A DNA stretch of 64,000 nt from a bacterium (lineage in GTDB: Bacteria; Cyanobacteriota; Vampirovibrionia; Gastranaerophilales; Gastranaerophilaceae), in assembly GCA_017396025.1 (NCBI GenBank), contig JAFQNF010000044.1:1-64000 (forward strand), written 5' to 3'. Below, piece by piece: positions 33,942 to 42,877 of the stretch (positions are counted from its first letter, which is position 1; each line of letters opens with the position of its first letter). The position numbers were made by a program, and so were the translations under genes. The notes beneath the pieces were generated by a model. The model was not told the origin of the DNA. It saw only the letters and a program-made list of their open reading frames with translations, and did no database searches.

Positions 33942-35189
33942 TTATACTTTTTCAAACATTAAAACTGCGTTGTGACCGCCAAAGCCAAAAGAGTTTGAAA
34001 GTGATACTTTTACATCTTTTGTTTTTGCTTTATCACGAACGTAGTCTAAATCTGCCACTTCAGGATCTAGTTCTACAATGTTGATTGTTGGTGGAACAAT
34101 GCCTTCATTTATTGCTTTTATTGAAATAATAGCTTCTGTACTTCCTGCTGCACCTAACATGTGACCTGTCATAGATTTTGTTGAACTTACACATAAGTTT
34201 TGGTTTTGTTTTGCGTCACCAAAAACTCTTGCAACTGTATTAGATTCTGCTATATCACCTAAATGTGTACTTGTTCCGTGCATATTGATGTAGTCAATAT
34301 CTTCTGGCTTTTTACCTGCTTCTTTTAAACAGTTTTGAATTGCTAGTTCTGCTCCATTGCCTTCTGGATCTGGTGCTACCATATCGTATGCGTCAGAACT
34401 TTGACCATAACCAATAATTTCAGCATAAATTTTAGCGCCACGTGCGATTGCGTGTTCTCTTTCTTCTAAAATAAGAACAGCGCCACCTTCTGCAATAACA
34501 AAACCATCGCGGTCTTTATCGTAAGGTCTAGATACTTCTTCTGCTGGTCTTTCGCTTCTTGATAGAGTTCTAGCAGAAGCAAATGCACCTACACCGAAGT
34601 CACAAACAGCAGATTCTGCGCCGCCTGCGAACATAATATCCGCATCTCCATATTGGATTGCTCTAAATGAGTCACCAATAGAGTGTGCGCCTGTTGCGCA
34701 AGCTGATAATACTGCTTTGCTTAAACCTTTTAAACCATATTTTATTGAAATTTTACCTGATGGCATATTTGCAATCATCATTGGAACTGTGAATGGTGAG
34801 CACTTGTGGAAACCTCTTTTAAGCATATCCATATAGCCTTCTGTAACCATTACTAGGCCACCAGCAGCACTTGAAACAAGTGTGCCAATTCTTGTTCTAT
34901 CTTCTTTTTCAAGGTCTAAACCAGAATCTTTAAAAGCTTCTTCTGCCGCAATAAGAGCATAAATAATACTTTTATCTAATCTTTTAGCTTCTTTTGGATC
35001 TATATATGAAGCTACATCTATATCTTCAGGAACTTGTCCTGCAACTTTAACAACGTGTTTTTCTTGGTCTAGTGTGTGTCTTTTTACGCCACTAATACCT
35101 TTTGTTATATTATCCCATAATGTATCTACACCTATACCATAAGGTGTTACACATCCCATACCTGTCACGACTACGCGTCTTTTAGACAT
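33942..35189 (-). CDS. fabF: 3-oxoacyl-[acyl-carrier-protein] synthase II
   Basis: 415 residues. Catalytic Cys in SACATGAHSIGD (near 165), His in NMHGTSTHLGD (near 305) and His in SMTGHMLGAAGSTEA (near 342). It elongates acyl-ACP by condensing malonyl-ACP in fatty acid synthesis. GAGGATGAT lies upstream of the ATG. The usual partner acpP is not adjacent; the neighbouring mannosidase and membrane protein are functionally unrelated. Confidence 0.96.
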   Translation of the reverse strand: MSKRRVVVTGMGCVTPYGIGVDTLWDNITKGISGVKRHTLDQEKHVVKVAGQVPEDIDVASYIDPKEAKRLDKSIIYALIAAEEAFKDSGLDLEKEDRTRIGTLVSSAAGGLVMVTEGYMDMLKRGFHKCSPFTVPMMIANMPSGKISIKYGLKGLSKAVLSACATGAHSIGDSFRAIQYGDADIMFAGGAESAVCDFGVGAFASARTLSRSERPAEEVSRPYDKDRDGFVIAEGGAVLILEEREHAIARGAKIYAEIIGYGQSSDAYDMVAPDPEGNGAELAIQNCLKEAGKKPEDIDYINMHGTSTHLGDIAESNTVARVFGDAKQNQNLCVSSTKSMTGHMLGAAGSTEAIISIKAINEGIVPPTINIVELDPEVADLDYVRDKAKTKDVKVSLSNSFGFGGHNAVLMFEKV

Positions 35190-35237
35190 ATCATCCTCTC
35201 AACTATCTTAATCAGTAAGATGTTAGCGCGAAAAAAG

Positions 35238-37490
35238 TTAAAAATCAATATTTTTGAGCTGTTTTGTTACGTCGTCAAAAGTTCTTGCTTGTATGCCTGT
35301 ATCGTTTGTAGTTAGTGCATATACAAGGTTTTTTGTATCTAATAATTTTGTGTTTTTATGCGCTGTAAATAGTTCAACAAATGGCATATAAAATTCATCT
35401 GCTAATTTGAACATTTTTTGTTCGTCAGATGTAAAACAAAGTGCAAAATTAGCTTTGTTTTCACCTAAACATTGAAGTTTTGGTGTCTCTAATGGTGGGC
35501 CAGCTGGAGTTCCTCTGGTTGGGTTATGAGGGTTTGAGATTGTCCCTGTTGCCCTTAAAAGAGTTAAATTCAATGTATTTTTGCTTATTTCGTATTCATT
35601 ATTTCCTTTTGTAATTAAGCCAACATTTTGAGCAAGAACAAATCTTTGCATTGGTGCTGTATTTGGCTTTAGTTCAATTCCTCTTGGTGCTGGAACATCT
35701 TTATAAATGTCATAGTCTGGGTTGAATGTTCGTTTAACTGTACCAAATAAATCTTCGCTAAGCGTTGTTGTAATTTTTTCTTTTAAATTAAAACCAATTT
35801 GAAGGATATGATTTTTCTTTTTGTTTATCCATTTTGCATTAAATTCAAGGCTTTCATTTTGATTGTATAAAATGACATCAAGTTTTAGCATATCAAAAGT
35901 TAAGGAAAGAATTGCTCTTTGATGATTATTTTCTTTTAATTTTACGCTTTTTAAAATAGCTTTTATTGGTTTATCGCCTTTAACTGCGCCAAAATTATAG
36001 CTGTCGCCATTATCTTTTCTATCTGTAATTGTGATGAAATCTTTGTATATTTCACCTGTTTTTTTGTTTGTAACAGTTATTTTTCCTTTGATAACTTCAA
36101 ATTTTATATTGTTATTTTCAATTAAAGTTTCATTCGCTTTTAAGAAGTTTTCTTTGCAAATATTTTCTTCTTTTATTTGTGTTAGAGAAAATGCTGGTAA
36201 ATTTTTAATATCAATTAAATATTCATTAATTGTTGTATAGTCTTCTGTTACAGGTATTTCATTAATATTGTATAACTTTTTATCTGTAAAACCTTTTTTT
36301 GATGAAATTTTAACTGCTTTCATCCATTTTGGAAGTTTCTTTTCTGTCGTAATTTTTACTTTTCCGCTATATTCAAAATTTGATAAATTGATAATAGCTA
36401 AAGGCGCGTTATCATCTGATAAATCACGGACAACTCGTTTTATAATTCCATTTGATATAGAATCAACTTTTTCAAATCTTGTCATCATTTCGTCGTGTAC
36501 TTTATCAATACTGCAACCATAAATGCTATCGTGTGCGTGGTTTTTAATTAACATTTTGTATGCACTATCGATTTCTGCTTGTTTGTTTTTTGTGCCGAAA
36601 TGATGATGTGCTAAAGCTTGCAAAGGTTCTGCTATTCGTGTTAATAGCCATTGAGAATTGGCATTTGCTTGTTTAATGTATATTCTTGATGAATAAACTC
36701 CAGGAAGGATGAAGTTTAATTTGTTATTCAAAAATTCGCCATCAACTTTATCTCTTTTTTTGATTTTTTCAAAATATTCAAAAGGAGTAGCTATTTCAAA
36801 ATCATAGCCTTCAATTTTCATTTCTTTTAGTTGTTTTTGTATATTTTTTGCAATAGCTAAATGGTCAGCTCCAATTGGTAAAAGCACATTTTCTGAACTC
36901 TTTATGCTTATTTTATCAAGATATTTTTTTAGTGCTTCTGCTTTCTTTTCAATCGTCCAATTAGTGCTTAAAAAGTCTTGGAAATAGCCTTGAATTAAGT
37001 ATGTTACTTTTATTCCTTGCCAATCTAAGTCTGCGTTTAAATCACCTAAACCACGCCATAGTATAGCTTTATCAATGCCAAAGGCTTTTAATAAATATGG
37101 AAGTGCTTGGCTGTGTCCAAATGTATCGCAGTGGTATCCAATGAATTCAGTTTCGCCAAATTCTTTTGATTTTTTTATGCCCATTTCTAGGTTTCGGTAT
37201 AAACATTCACCAGAAACCAGAAAACTATCGCTAGAACAATAAAATGGGCCAATTCTTAGTTTTTTTTCTTTGACTAATTTTTTTATTAAATCTGTTTTTT
37301 CTGGTTTTATTTCTAAATAATCTTCAAGAGCTGCGGTTTGACCATCAAAATAAAAACAAGGAAGTTCATTTGCTTCAAGTGCTTCAAGAACCTCATCAAA
37401 GACTTCAATCAGCCTTAATCTGAACTCTTCAAACTCTCTATACCATTCTCTATCCCAATGAGAATGAACATAAGCGATTACCTTTTTCAT
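35238..37490 (-). CDS. Glycoside hydrolase family 38 alpha-mannosidase
   Basis: 750 residues. The GH38 start has the zinc ligands His11 and Asp13 (HSHWDREWY); Asp122 in HCDTFGHSQALPYL is the probable nucleophile and zinc ligand, and NHAHDSIYGCSIDKVHDEM lies in the helical middle domain. The length and absence of a signal peptide suggest a cytoplasmic enzyme like mannosylglycerate hydrolase MngB, which splits imported mannosides. The substrate is unknown and no transporter is adjacent. No Shine-Dalgarno is seen; it starts 9 nt after the zincin gene, so coupling is likely. Confidence 0.88.
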   Translation of the reverse strand: MKKVIAYVHSHWDREWYREFEEFRLRLIEVFDEVLEALEANELPCFYFDGQTAALEDYLEIKPEKTDLIKKLVKEKKLRIGPFYCSSDSFLVSGECLYRNLEMGIKKSKEFGETEFIGYHCDTFGHSQALPYLLKAFGIDKAILWRGLGDLNADLDWQGIKVTYLIQGYFQDFLSTNWTIEKKAEALKKYLDKISIKSSENVLLPIGADHLAIAKNIQKQLKEMKIEGYDFEIATPFEYFEKIKKRDKVDGEFLNNKLNFILPGVYSSRIYIKQANANSQWLLTRIAEPLQALAHHHFGTKNKQAEIDSAYKMLIKNHAHDSIYGCSIDKVHDEMMTRFEKVDSISNGIIKRVVRDLSDDNAPLAIINLSNFEYSGKVKITTEKKLPKWMKAVKISSKKGFTDKKLYNINEIPVTEDYTTINEYLIDIKNLPAFSLTQIKEENICKENFLKANETLIENNNIKFEVIKGKITVTNKKTGEIYKDFITITDRKDNGDSYNFGAVKGDKPIKAILKSVKLKENNHQRAILSLTFDMLKLDVILYNQNESLEFNAKWINKKKNHILQIGFNLKEKITTTLSEDLFGTVKRTFNPDYDIYKDVPAPRGIELKPNTAPMQRFVLAQNVGLITKGNNEYEISKNTLNLTLLRATGTISNPHNPTRGTPAGPPLETPKLQCLGENKANFALCFTSDEQKMFKLADEFYMPFVELFTAHKNTKLLDTKNLVYALTTNDTGIQARTFDDVTKQLKNIDF

Positions 37491-37499
37491 ATTTTGATT

Positions 37500-38381
37500 T
37501 TAAGCTTTTTTTTGAAATATATCAAACAAATCTTTTAATTCTTTATAATAACCAGAAGATAGAAGTTCATTGAAACGTCTTGTTGTGTTTGGTGCTATTG
37601 TTGAAATTGTTTCTGGTGTTGAAAAATAACCTTGAACATATCGTGCAAAAAGTTCTGTTGGCTTTTCATAGTATTTATTTAACTTGCCAATTCTTCTTGT
37701 TATTTTTGCTTGTTTTCTTTGCATAGAGCAAAGCCTAATGTATAGTTGAAATGCTTTTGGCATATCAGGAAAATCAGTTTCAATATTTTTAACTGTCAAA
37801 ATGCGTTCTTTTTTGAAGAAAAATCCTTGCATTAGCCTTATTGCGTCATATTTAACAAGATATCTTGCTTCAGAACCTTTTATGTATTTTTCAAATTCTG
37901 GAAATTTTTTAGAACGCAAAAAATTAGGGTAATCTCTTCTTATTGCACTTTGCATACCTTTTATTTGATTAGAAGCTTCTTCTTTTGCTTTCAAAAAGAT
38001 ATTTAATCTTGAATTTTTATCGATTAAATTGGTTACATTAATAAGTTCTTCTTTTATTTCAACAATGTTGCTTGTGTTGAAAATGTTTTCTAATGAACCA
38101 CCATTTTTTAAAAAGTCTTTGTCTATTTTATAGTGAATATGGTGTGCAAATTCGTGAACTAGAACGTCAATTGCTTGTTCTTCTGTTAGACCGCGTGCAA
38201 CATCAATTCTATTCTTTTGATATAAACCATTGTTGCCATGTGCTTTTGTATTAGTTTTTACTTCAATATTTAGTGCACGCATAAAATCTATAACGTTCCT
38301 TTTTGTTAATGGTTTAGAACGGTCATAGCTCATTTTTACAACGTATTCTTGTTCTTTCTCTTTTTTGCCAAATCCGAAAAT
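37500..38381 (-). CDS. Zincin-like metallopeptidase, probable AUU start
   Basis: 293 residues when read from an ATT at 38381. The HEFAHH zinc motif is at residues 76-81 (VLVHEFAHHIHY) and a late Glu in PTELFARYVQGYF (about 243) is a candidate third ligand, as in other E-x-FA-type zincins. The ATG at 38333 has no ribosome site, while the ATT at 38381 is seven bases after AAGGAG and adds a natural-looking start, FGFGKKEKEQEYVVK. It begins 14 nt after the glcD-like stop. No signal peptide. Substrate unknown. If the ATG is real the protein is 277 residues. Confidence 0.6.
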   Translation of the reverse strand: MFGFGKKEKEQEYVVKMSYDRSKPLTKRNVIDFMRALNIEVKTNTKAHGNNGLYQKNRIDVARGLTEEQAIDVLVHEFAHHIHYKIDKDFLKNGGSLENIFNTSNIVEIKEELINVTNLIDKNSRLNIFLKAKEEASNQIKGMQSAIRRDYPNFLRSKKFPEFEKYIKGSEARYLVKYDAIRLMQGFFFKKERILTVKNIETDFPDMPKAFQLYIRLCSMQRKQAKITRRIGKLNKYYEKPTELFARYVQGYFSTPETISTIAPNTTRRFNELLSSGYYKELKDLFDIFQKKA

Positions 38382-38395
38382 AACTCTACTCCTTT

Positions 38396-39796
38396 TTAAA
38401 ATATTTTATCAGGATTTAAAATGTTTTTAGGATCAAATAATTTTTTGATTTGTTTCATCATTTTTAAATTATTTGAGTCGATTGCTCTATTTATAAACTC
38501 TGATTTTTCACAGCCAATTCCGTGTTCGCCAGATAATGTTCCGTTAAGAGAAAGTGCTAATTCAAAAAGCTCTTTTTTTGCACGCTCAAAATTTAAGCGT
38601 TCTTCTGTATTTCTTAAATCTAGAGCCATGTTTGGATGGATATTACCATCACCTATGTGTCCCATAATACAGGTTTTTATTTGGTACTTATCGCAAATTT
38701 CTTGTATTCCTTTTACAAGTGCAACTATGTTTTCTCTTGGAACAACAACATCCTCTGTTAGAACATTTGGTGCAAGTTTTGCTGTCGCTCCAAAAGATGA
38801 ACGACGGGAAATCCAAATACGTTCTTCTTCTTCTTTTGTTGAAGCCGTTTGAATATATGATGAATTATTGTTTTTGCATATTTCAATAATCTTTTCATAT
38901 TGTTCATCTAAGTTTGATTTAAAACCATCAATTTCAATTAAAAGAGCTGCCGTTTTATCTGTTTGAAGTCCGCAAGGATAAAAACTTTCAACAGTTTTTA
39001 ACGTGTTTTTGTCCATTAAATCTATAACAGAAGGTGTAATTAGATTTGAGATGATTTCGTTAACGGTTCTAGATGTGTCTTCTAAATCATCAAAGTATGC
39101 AAGCATAACTCGTTTTGCTTCTGGTTTCGGAATGAGCCTTATTGTTGCTTGTGTAACAATTCCAAGAGTCCCTTCTGAACCAACAAAAAGTTGAGTCATA
39201 TTGTATCCTGTAACGTTCTTAGAACAAGATGAGCCCGTGTGCATAATGCTTCCATCTGCTAATACAACTTCTAAGTCAATAATATAATCTTTTGTTGAAC
39301 CATATTTAAATGTGTGAGGGCCCCCAGATGATAAACCAATACTTCCACCAATCATAGAAACTTTTAAATTTGATGGATCAGGTGGATAAAATAAGTCAAA
39401 TTCTTCAACTGCTTTTTGTAAGTCTTCAACAACAACTCCTGGTTGAACTTTGCAGATTAAGTTATCTTTGCTGATTTCTAATATTTTATCCATTCTTGAA
39501 AAATCAAGAATAATACCTTTTCTTTTAGGAAGGCAAGCTCCGCAAAGGTTTGTTCCCGCACTGCGAGCAACAACTGCAATATTCTTTGCATAAGCATATT
39601 TCATTATTTTGCTAACTTGTGCAGTATTTTCTGGGAAAACAATAACATCAGCTAAATCTTTCGGGTTTGTGATGTTTGTTGAATCTGTTGAATACACAAA
39701 TCTTTCTTCATATGAAGAAAGCACATTGTCTTTGCCGACAATCTTTTCCATACTTCCAACTAAATTATTTGTTATTTTTAAAATCGTATTCAACAT
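38396..39796 (-). CDS. FAD-linked oxidase (GlcD/D-lactate dehydrogenase type)
   Basis: 466 residues. The FAD_binding_4 domain spans about 30-170 (VVARSAGTNLCGACLPKRKG, MIGGSIGLSSGGPHTFKYGS), and the C-terminal FAD-oxidase domain carries MGHIGDGNIHPN and LSGEHGIGCEKSEF. It oxidises a 2-hydroxy acid such as glycolate or D-lactate at the membrane side; GlcE and GlcF partners are not in the window. The ATG at 39796 is chosen, although an in-frame TTG lies upstream and another ATG at 39751. First gene of a minus-strand run. Confidence 0.85.
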   Translation of the reverse strand: MLNTILKITNNLVGSMEKIVGKDNVLSSYEERFVYSTDSTNITNPKDLADVIVFPENTAQVSKIMKYAYAKNIAVVARSAGTNLCGACLPKRKGIILDFSRMDKILEISKDNLICKVQPGVVVEDLQKAVEEFDLFYPPDPSNLKVSMIGGSIGLSSGGPHTFKYGSTKDYIIDLEVVLADGSIMHTGSSCSKNVTGYNMTQLFVGSEGTLGIVTQATIRLIPKPEAKRVMLAYFDDLEDTSRTVNEIISNLITPSVIDLMDKNTLKTVESFYPCGLQTDKTAALLIEIDGFKSNLDEQYEKIIEICKNNNSSYIQTASTKEEEERIWISRRSSFGATAKLAPNVLTEDVVVPRENIVALVKGIQEICDKYQIKTCIMGHIGDGNIHPNMALDLRNTEERLNFERAKKELFELALSLNGTLSGEHGIGCEKSEFINRAIDSNNLKMMKQIKKLFDPKNILNPDKIF

Positions 39797-39918
39797 AACA
39801 AAATTGTACTTCAAAACAAATCCTCATAACAATATAATTTGAAGTTATAATAACTGTTTAAATTGCTAAAAGTATTTTCTTTCTTGCTAATGCACATAAT
39901 GATTAAAAAAGTTTTAAT

Positions 39919-40638
39919 ATGATTGGTAGTAAATATTGGGTTTTTCTAGTGTCTAAGCATATAAAAATTTTTTCTGTAATATCTGTATTGATAATTTCTT
40001 TAATAAGTGGACTATTTTTAAATTTAACTGTTTATTCAAGAGAAGATGATTATAAAGGGGAAGAATTTATAAACGTCACAGTTTACGAGCGTATTAATCC
40101 AGCTATTGTTTTAGTTGAAGCACAGTTACTAGATGGGCTTTCAAGTGGAACAGGTTGCGTTATTAATAAGAGTGGAATTATTTTAACAAGTTCGCATGTT
40201 GTAAATAAAGCTTCTTATATCGAAGTTACAACATCAAAAGGTGAAACATACAAGGCTGAGGTGGTTGAGCCTTATGACCAAAATGGTGATTTGGCTTTGC
40301 TTAGAATAAAACCAAAAAATTCGTTACCAACAATAAAATTGGGTGATTCTTCTATGATAAAGGTTGGACAAAAAGTTCTTGCAATTGGCAATCCATTTGG
40401 CTTTAAAGGAACATTGACAACGGGGATTGTTTCAAGAATTGATTATGAAAGAAACAAAATTCAAACCGATGCGGCAATAAATCCAGGTTCATCTGGTGGC
40501 CCAATTTTGAATGCAAATGGGGAAGTTATTGGCATAAGTCAATCTATATTTAATCCAGATAATAATAAATCTAATATCGGTATTGGCTTTGCAGTACCCG
40601 CTAATGAAGTTAAAAAAATTGTAGGTGCGTATATTTAA
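39919..40638 (+). CDS. HtrA/Deg-like trypsin-fold serine protease without PDZ
   Basis: 239 residues. A membrane anchor or signal (about 15-38) is followed by the trypsin fold with catalytic His93 (SSHVV), Asp124 (NGDLALL) and Ser192 (NPGSSGGP). Unlike DegP it ends after the protease domain, with no PDZ. It would act in the periplasm on misfolded or specific envelope proteins. It stands alone, is flanked by divergent and convergent neighbours and is closed by the terminator at 40642. Confidence 0.88.
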   Translation: MIGSKYWVFLVSKHIKIFSVISVLIISLISGLFLNLTVYSREDDYKGEEFINVTVYERINPAIVLVEAQLLDGLSSGTGCVINKSGIILTSSHVVNKASYIEVTTSKGETYKAEVVEPYDQNGDLALLRIKPKNSLPTIKLGDSSMIKVGQKVLAIGNPFGFKGTLTTGIVSRIDYERNKIQTDAAINPGSSGGPILNANGEVIGISQSIFNPDNNKSNIGIGFAVPANEVKKIVGAYI

Positions 40639-40641
40639 AAA

Positions 40642-40667
40642 AAAAGACTCCGTTACGGAGTCTTTTT
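40642..40667. terminator. Intrinsic terminator after the protease gene
   Basis: AAAAGACTCCG-tta-CGGAGTCTTTTT. It is also the 3' end of the convergent small gene, whose stop codon (40653-40655) falls in the loop and stem. Both strands have T-runs. Confidence 0.85.
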
Positions 40668-40829
40668 AGCTTGTTTTTCTTTAATATCAAGAACCGCATT
40701 ATGTGCTAGTAAATATACTGAACAAGTTTTGTAGTTTTTCATATACCACGCACAATTTTCTTGAACACAAACGATATTTATTTCGTTACCTGCGCTCATT
40801 AATGGGCAAATAGGAATTTTTCCTGCCAT
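40653..40829 (-). CDS. Small Cys-rich protein, 58 residues
   Basis: 58 residues: MAGKIPICPLMSAGNEINIV, then CVQENCAWYMKNYKTCSVYL and LAHNAVLDIKEKQAKKTP. Four Cys (8, 21, 26, 36) could bind a metal or an Fe-S cluster. AGAGGA stands before the ATG at 40829. It begins 15 nt after the stop of the NfnA-like flavoprotein, so it is the last gene of that operon. The CPLMSAG...CVQENCAWY pattern looks like a conserved small protein of anaerobes; its function is unknown to me. Its stop codon lies inside the shared terminator. Confidence 0.75.
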   Translation of the reverse strand: MAGKIPICPLMSAGNEINIVCVQENCAWYMKNYKTCSVYLLAHNAVLDIKEKQAKKTP

Positions 40830-40843
40830 GCTCGTCCTCTTTT

Positions 40844-41692
40844 CTATTTAACAACAGCGTCTGCTTTTTTTAATAAGTTGCAGTTTTCGCTTCTTCTTCT
40901 TTCTTCATCTTTATAGATTCTTGTTCTGTTGATAACTTCATCAAAGTCAATTTTGTGAGCATCAAAGTCAGGACCATCTATACAAGCAAATTTAACTTCG
41001 CCACCAACAGTTACACGGCAAGCACCGCACATGCCTGTTCCGTCAATCATGATTGGGTTCATGCTAGCTTCTGTTTTAATGCCTTCTTCTCTTGTTAAGT
41101 TAGCAACTGCTCTCATCATTGGCATAGGACCAACTGCAATTACATAGTTAACTTTTTCTTTTTTCATAATGTCTGCTAATACTTCAGTTACAAAACCTTT
41201 GTGACCTAAAGTACCATCATCTGTTGCAATGTGTAATTCTGCACATGCTGTTGCCATTTTATCTTGCCAGAATAATAAATCTTTATTTCTAGCACCCATA
41301 ATCATATGAACTTTGTTTCCTGCATCGTGGAATGCTTTTGAAATTAAATAGCAAGGAGCTGCACCATAACCACCAGCAACACAAACAACTGTTCCGTAGT
41401 TTTCAATTTCTGTTGCTTTACCTAAAGGTCCAACTACATCTAAAATTTCATCGCCAACTTCAAGTTGAGCTAATTTCTTTGTAGAATAACCAACAGCCAT
41501 GAATACAACTGTTAAAATACCTTTTTCTCTATCAACGTCAGCGATAGTGATTGGCACTCTTTCGCCGTCTGTTTCTACTCTGAATATAATAAATTGCCCA
41601 GCTTGTGCATTTCTTGTAACGAATGGAGCTTCAATTCTAAGCTCGTATTGATTTGGGCATAATTCAATTTTCTCTAAAATTTTGTAGCCCAC
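40844..41692 (-). CDS. NfnA/SudB-like ferredoxin-NADP reductase alpha subunit
   Basis: 282 residues. An FAD-binding barrel (QAGQFIIFRV, VPITIAD) leads into an NAD-binding domain (VAGGYGAAPCYLI, AVGPMPMMRAV) and a C-terminal [2Fe-2S] site (GMCGACRVTVGGEVKFACID-type spacing). Family members pair with a GltA-like glutamate-synthase-small subunit (NfnB/SudA) for electron-bifurcating NADH:ferredoxin/NADP transhydrogenation or sulfide dehydrogenase activity. That partner gene is not in this window. The GTG start at 41692 is eight bases after AGGAGG and is well supported. Confidence 0.88.
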   Translation of the reverse strand: MGYKILEKIELCPNQYELRIEAPFVTRNAQAGQFIIFRVETDGERVPITIADVDREKGILTVVFMAVGYSTKKLAQLEVGDEILDVVGPLGKATEIENYGTVVCVAGGYGAAPCYLISKAFHDAGNKVHMIMGARNKDLLFWQDKMATACAELHIATDDGTLGHKGFVTEVLADIMKKEKVNYVIAVGPMPMMRAVANLTREEGIKTEASMNPIMIDGTGMCGACRVTVGGEVKFACIDGPDFDAHKIDFDEVINRTRIYKDEERRRSENCNLLKKADAVVK

Positions 41693-41721
41693 GTGTTTAA
41701 CCTCCTTATTGTCTTGAAAAT

Positions 41722-41730
41722 ATTATAACA
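41722..41730 (-). promoter_or_regulatory. Extended -10 promoter of the NfnA-like gene
   Basis: On the minus strand TGT-TATAAT, placed just downstream of the terminator hairpin. No clear -35 hexamer. Confidence 0.55.
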
Positions 41731-41757
41731 CAAAATAAAAAGACCGCATTGCGGTCT
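41731..41757 (-). terminator. Intrinsic terminator of the gene at 41799
   Basis: On the minus strand AGACCGC-aat-GCGGTCTTTTTATTTT. It separates the hypothetical gene from the NfnA-like gene. Confidence 0.8.
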
Positions 41758-41798
41758 CAGTGAAAATAACAAACAATAATTGGATTGGGAGAAATTCT

Positions 41799-42179
41799 TT
41801 AGTAAGTTGCATTAATGTATTCTAGTGCAATATCGTCAGCAAGTTCTTCGGAAATGCCGAATTCATCTACTGCAATCGCTGATGCTTCATCAAAGTCAGC
41901 TTCAAAATCTTTCATAAATGCAGCAATACGGTCTTGTTGCTCTGGTGTGTTGTATTTCGCAATTAACTCTGCAACATTAACTGTTTTTGGTGCATTAGGT
42001 TGAACAAATGCTACAGATTGTGCTGCCATGTAACCAAGTACATCACTGCCATTTACTTGCTTATGAGCATTTGCCTCAGGTTTATTTTCTTGACCTGTTT
42101 GTTGTGCTAAATCTTCGTTAGTATTTTGTTTGTAATACTGATTTCCTACTCCGAATTTGATTGGATTGATATTACTCAT
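41799..42179 (-). CDS. Hypothetical protein with N-terminal PIKFG motif
   Basis: 126 residues starting MSNINPIKFGVGNQYYKQN. The first half is low-complexity, Gln/Asn/Ala-rich; the second half is acidic and helical (ELIAKYNTPEQQDRIAAFM, DEFGISEELADDIALEYIN). AGGAGG lies before the ATG at 42179, which is preferred to an in-frame start at 42212. The N-terminal PIKFG resembles the SVSFG and NVSFG starts of two other hypothetical proteins in the window. Strong ribosome site and own terminator support a real gene; function unknown. Confidence 0.75.
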   Translation of the reverse strand: MSNINPIKFGVGNQYYKQNTNEDLAQQTGQENKPEANAHKQVNGSDVLGYMAAQSVAFVQPNAPKTVNVAELIAKYNTPEQQDRIAAFMKDFEADFDEASAIAVDEFGISEELADDIALEYINATY

Positions 42180-42297
42180 TTTTGGGTCCTCCTTATTGTT
42201 TGTTACACACATACTATCGACACTTTTTTAATGAACTTTAGTTTTAAAGTCATATTTTTTTAAAATGTCTTAATATATGTTTACAAACTATAAGAAT

Positions 42298-42867
42298 TTA
42301 CCACTTGTGAACAAATTCTTGAGGAGCGTAATTATCTACGTATTCAAATATTTCATCTACATTTTTTGCGATGAAATATAGAGATTTCATTTCTTCTTTT
42401 GCAAAATTGTTTTGATAAACTGTATCAAACATTTTTATCATATTATCGTAATAACCATCAAAGTTAACGAAAATAACAGGTTTGTCGTGGTAACCTAGTT
42501 GCTTTGCTACTAATATTTCAAAAATTTCTTCGAATGTTCCAAATCCACCTGGCATTGCAACAAAAATGTCTGCATATTTTTCCATTGTGGCTTTGCGCTC
42601 ACGCATATCTTTCGTAACGATAACTTGTGCAAGTTCTGGATGTTTTAAGCCAAAAGAAGCAATGCGCTCTGGTATTACACCAATTACTTCTGCTCCATTT
42701 TTCAATGCATTATCAGCAATAACTCCCATCATTCCAACAGTGGTTCCACCATATACCATGTTAAAATTTTTTTGCGCTAGTTTTTCGCCAAGCTCTTTTG
42801 ACACTACGTAAAACTTTTCTGGTAAGTTGTTGCTAGAAGAGCAGTATATGCACATTGTCTTTTTCAT
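42298..42867 (-). CDS. LOG family protein
   Basis: 189 residues with the lysine-decarboxylase-like/LOG signature PGGFGTFEEIFEIL near 107-120 and GGTTVGMMGVIADNA near 42-56. Characterised members release the base from cytokinin riboside monophosphates or act as general nucleotide 5'-monophosphate glycosidases; true lysine decarboxylase activity is not expected. AAAGGATT precedes the ATG. It follows pdxA by 10 nt in a minus-strand run. Confidence 0.9.
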   Translation of the reverse strand: MKKTMCIYCSSSNNLPEKFYVVSKELGEKLAQKNFNMVYGGTTVGMMGVIADNALKNGAEVIGVIPERIASFGLKHPELAQVIVTKDMRERKATMEKYADIFVAMPGGFGTFEEIFEILVAKQLGYHDKPVIFVNFDGYYDNMIKMFDTVYQNNFAKEEMKSLYFIAKNVDEIFEYVDNYAPQEFVHKW

Positions 42868-42877
42868 ATTGAATCCT

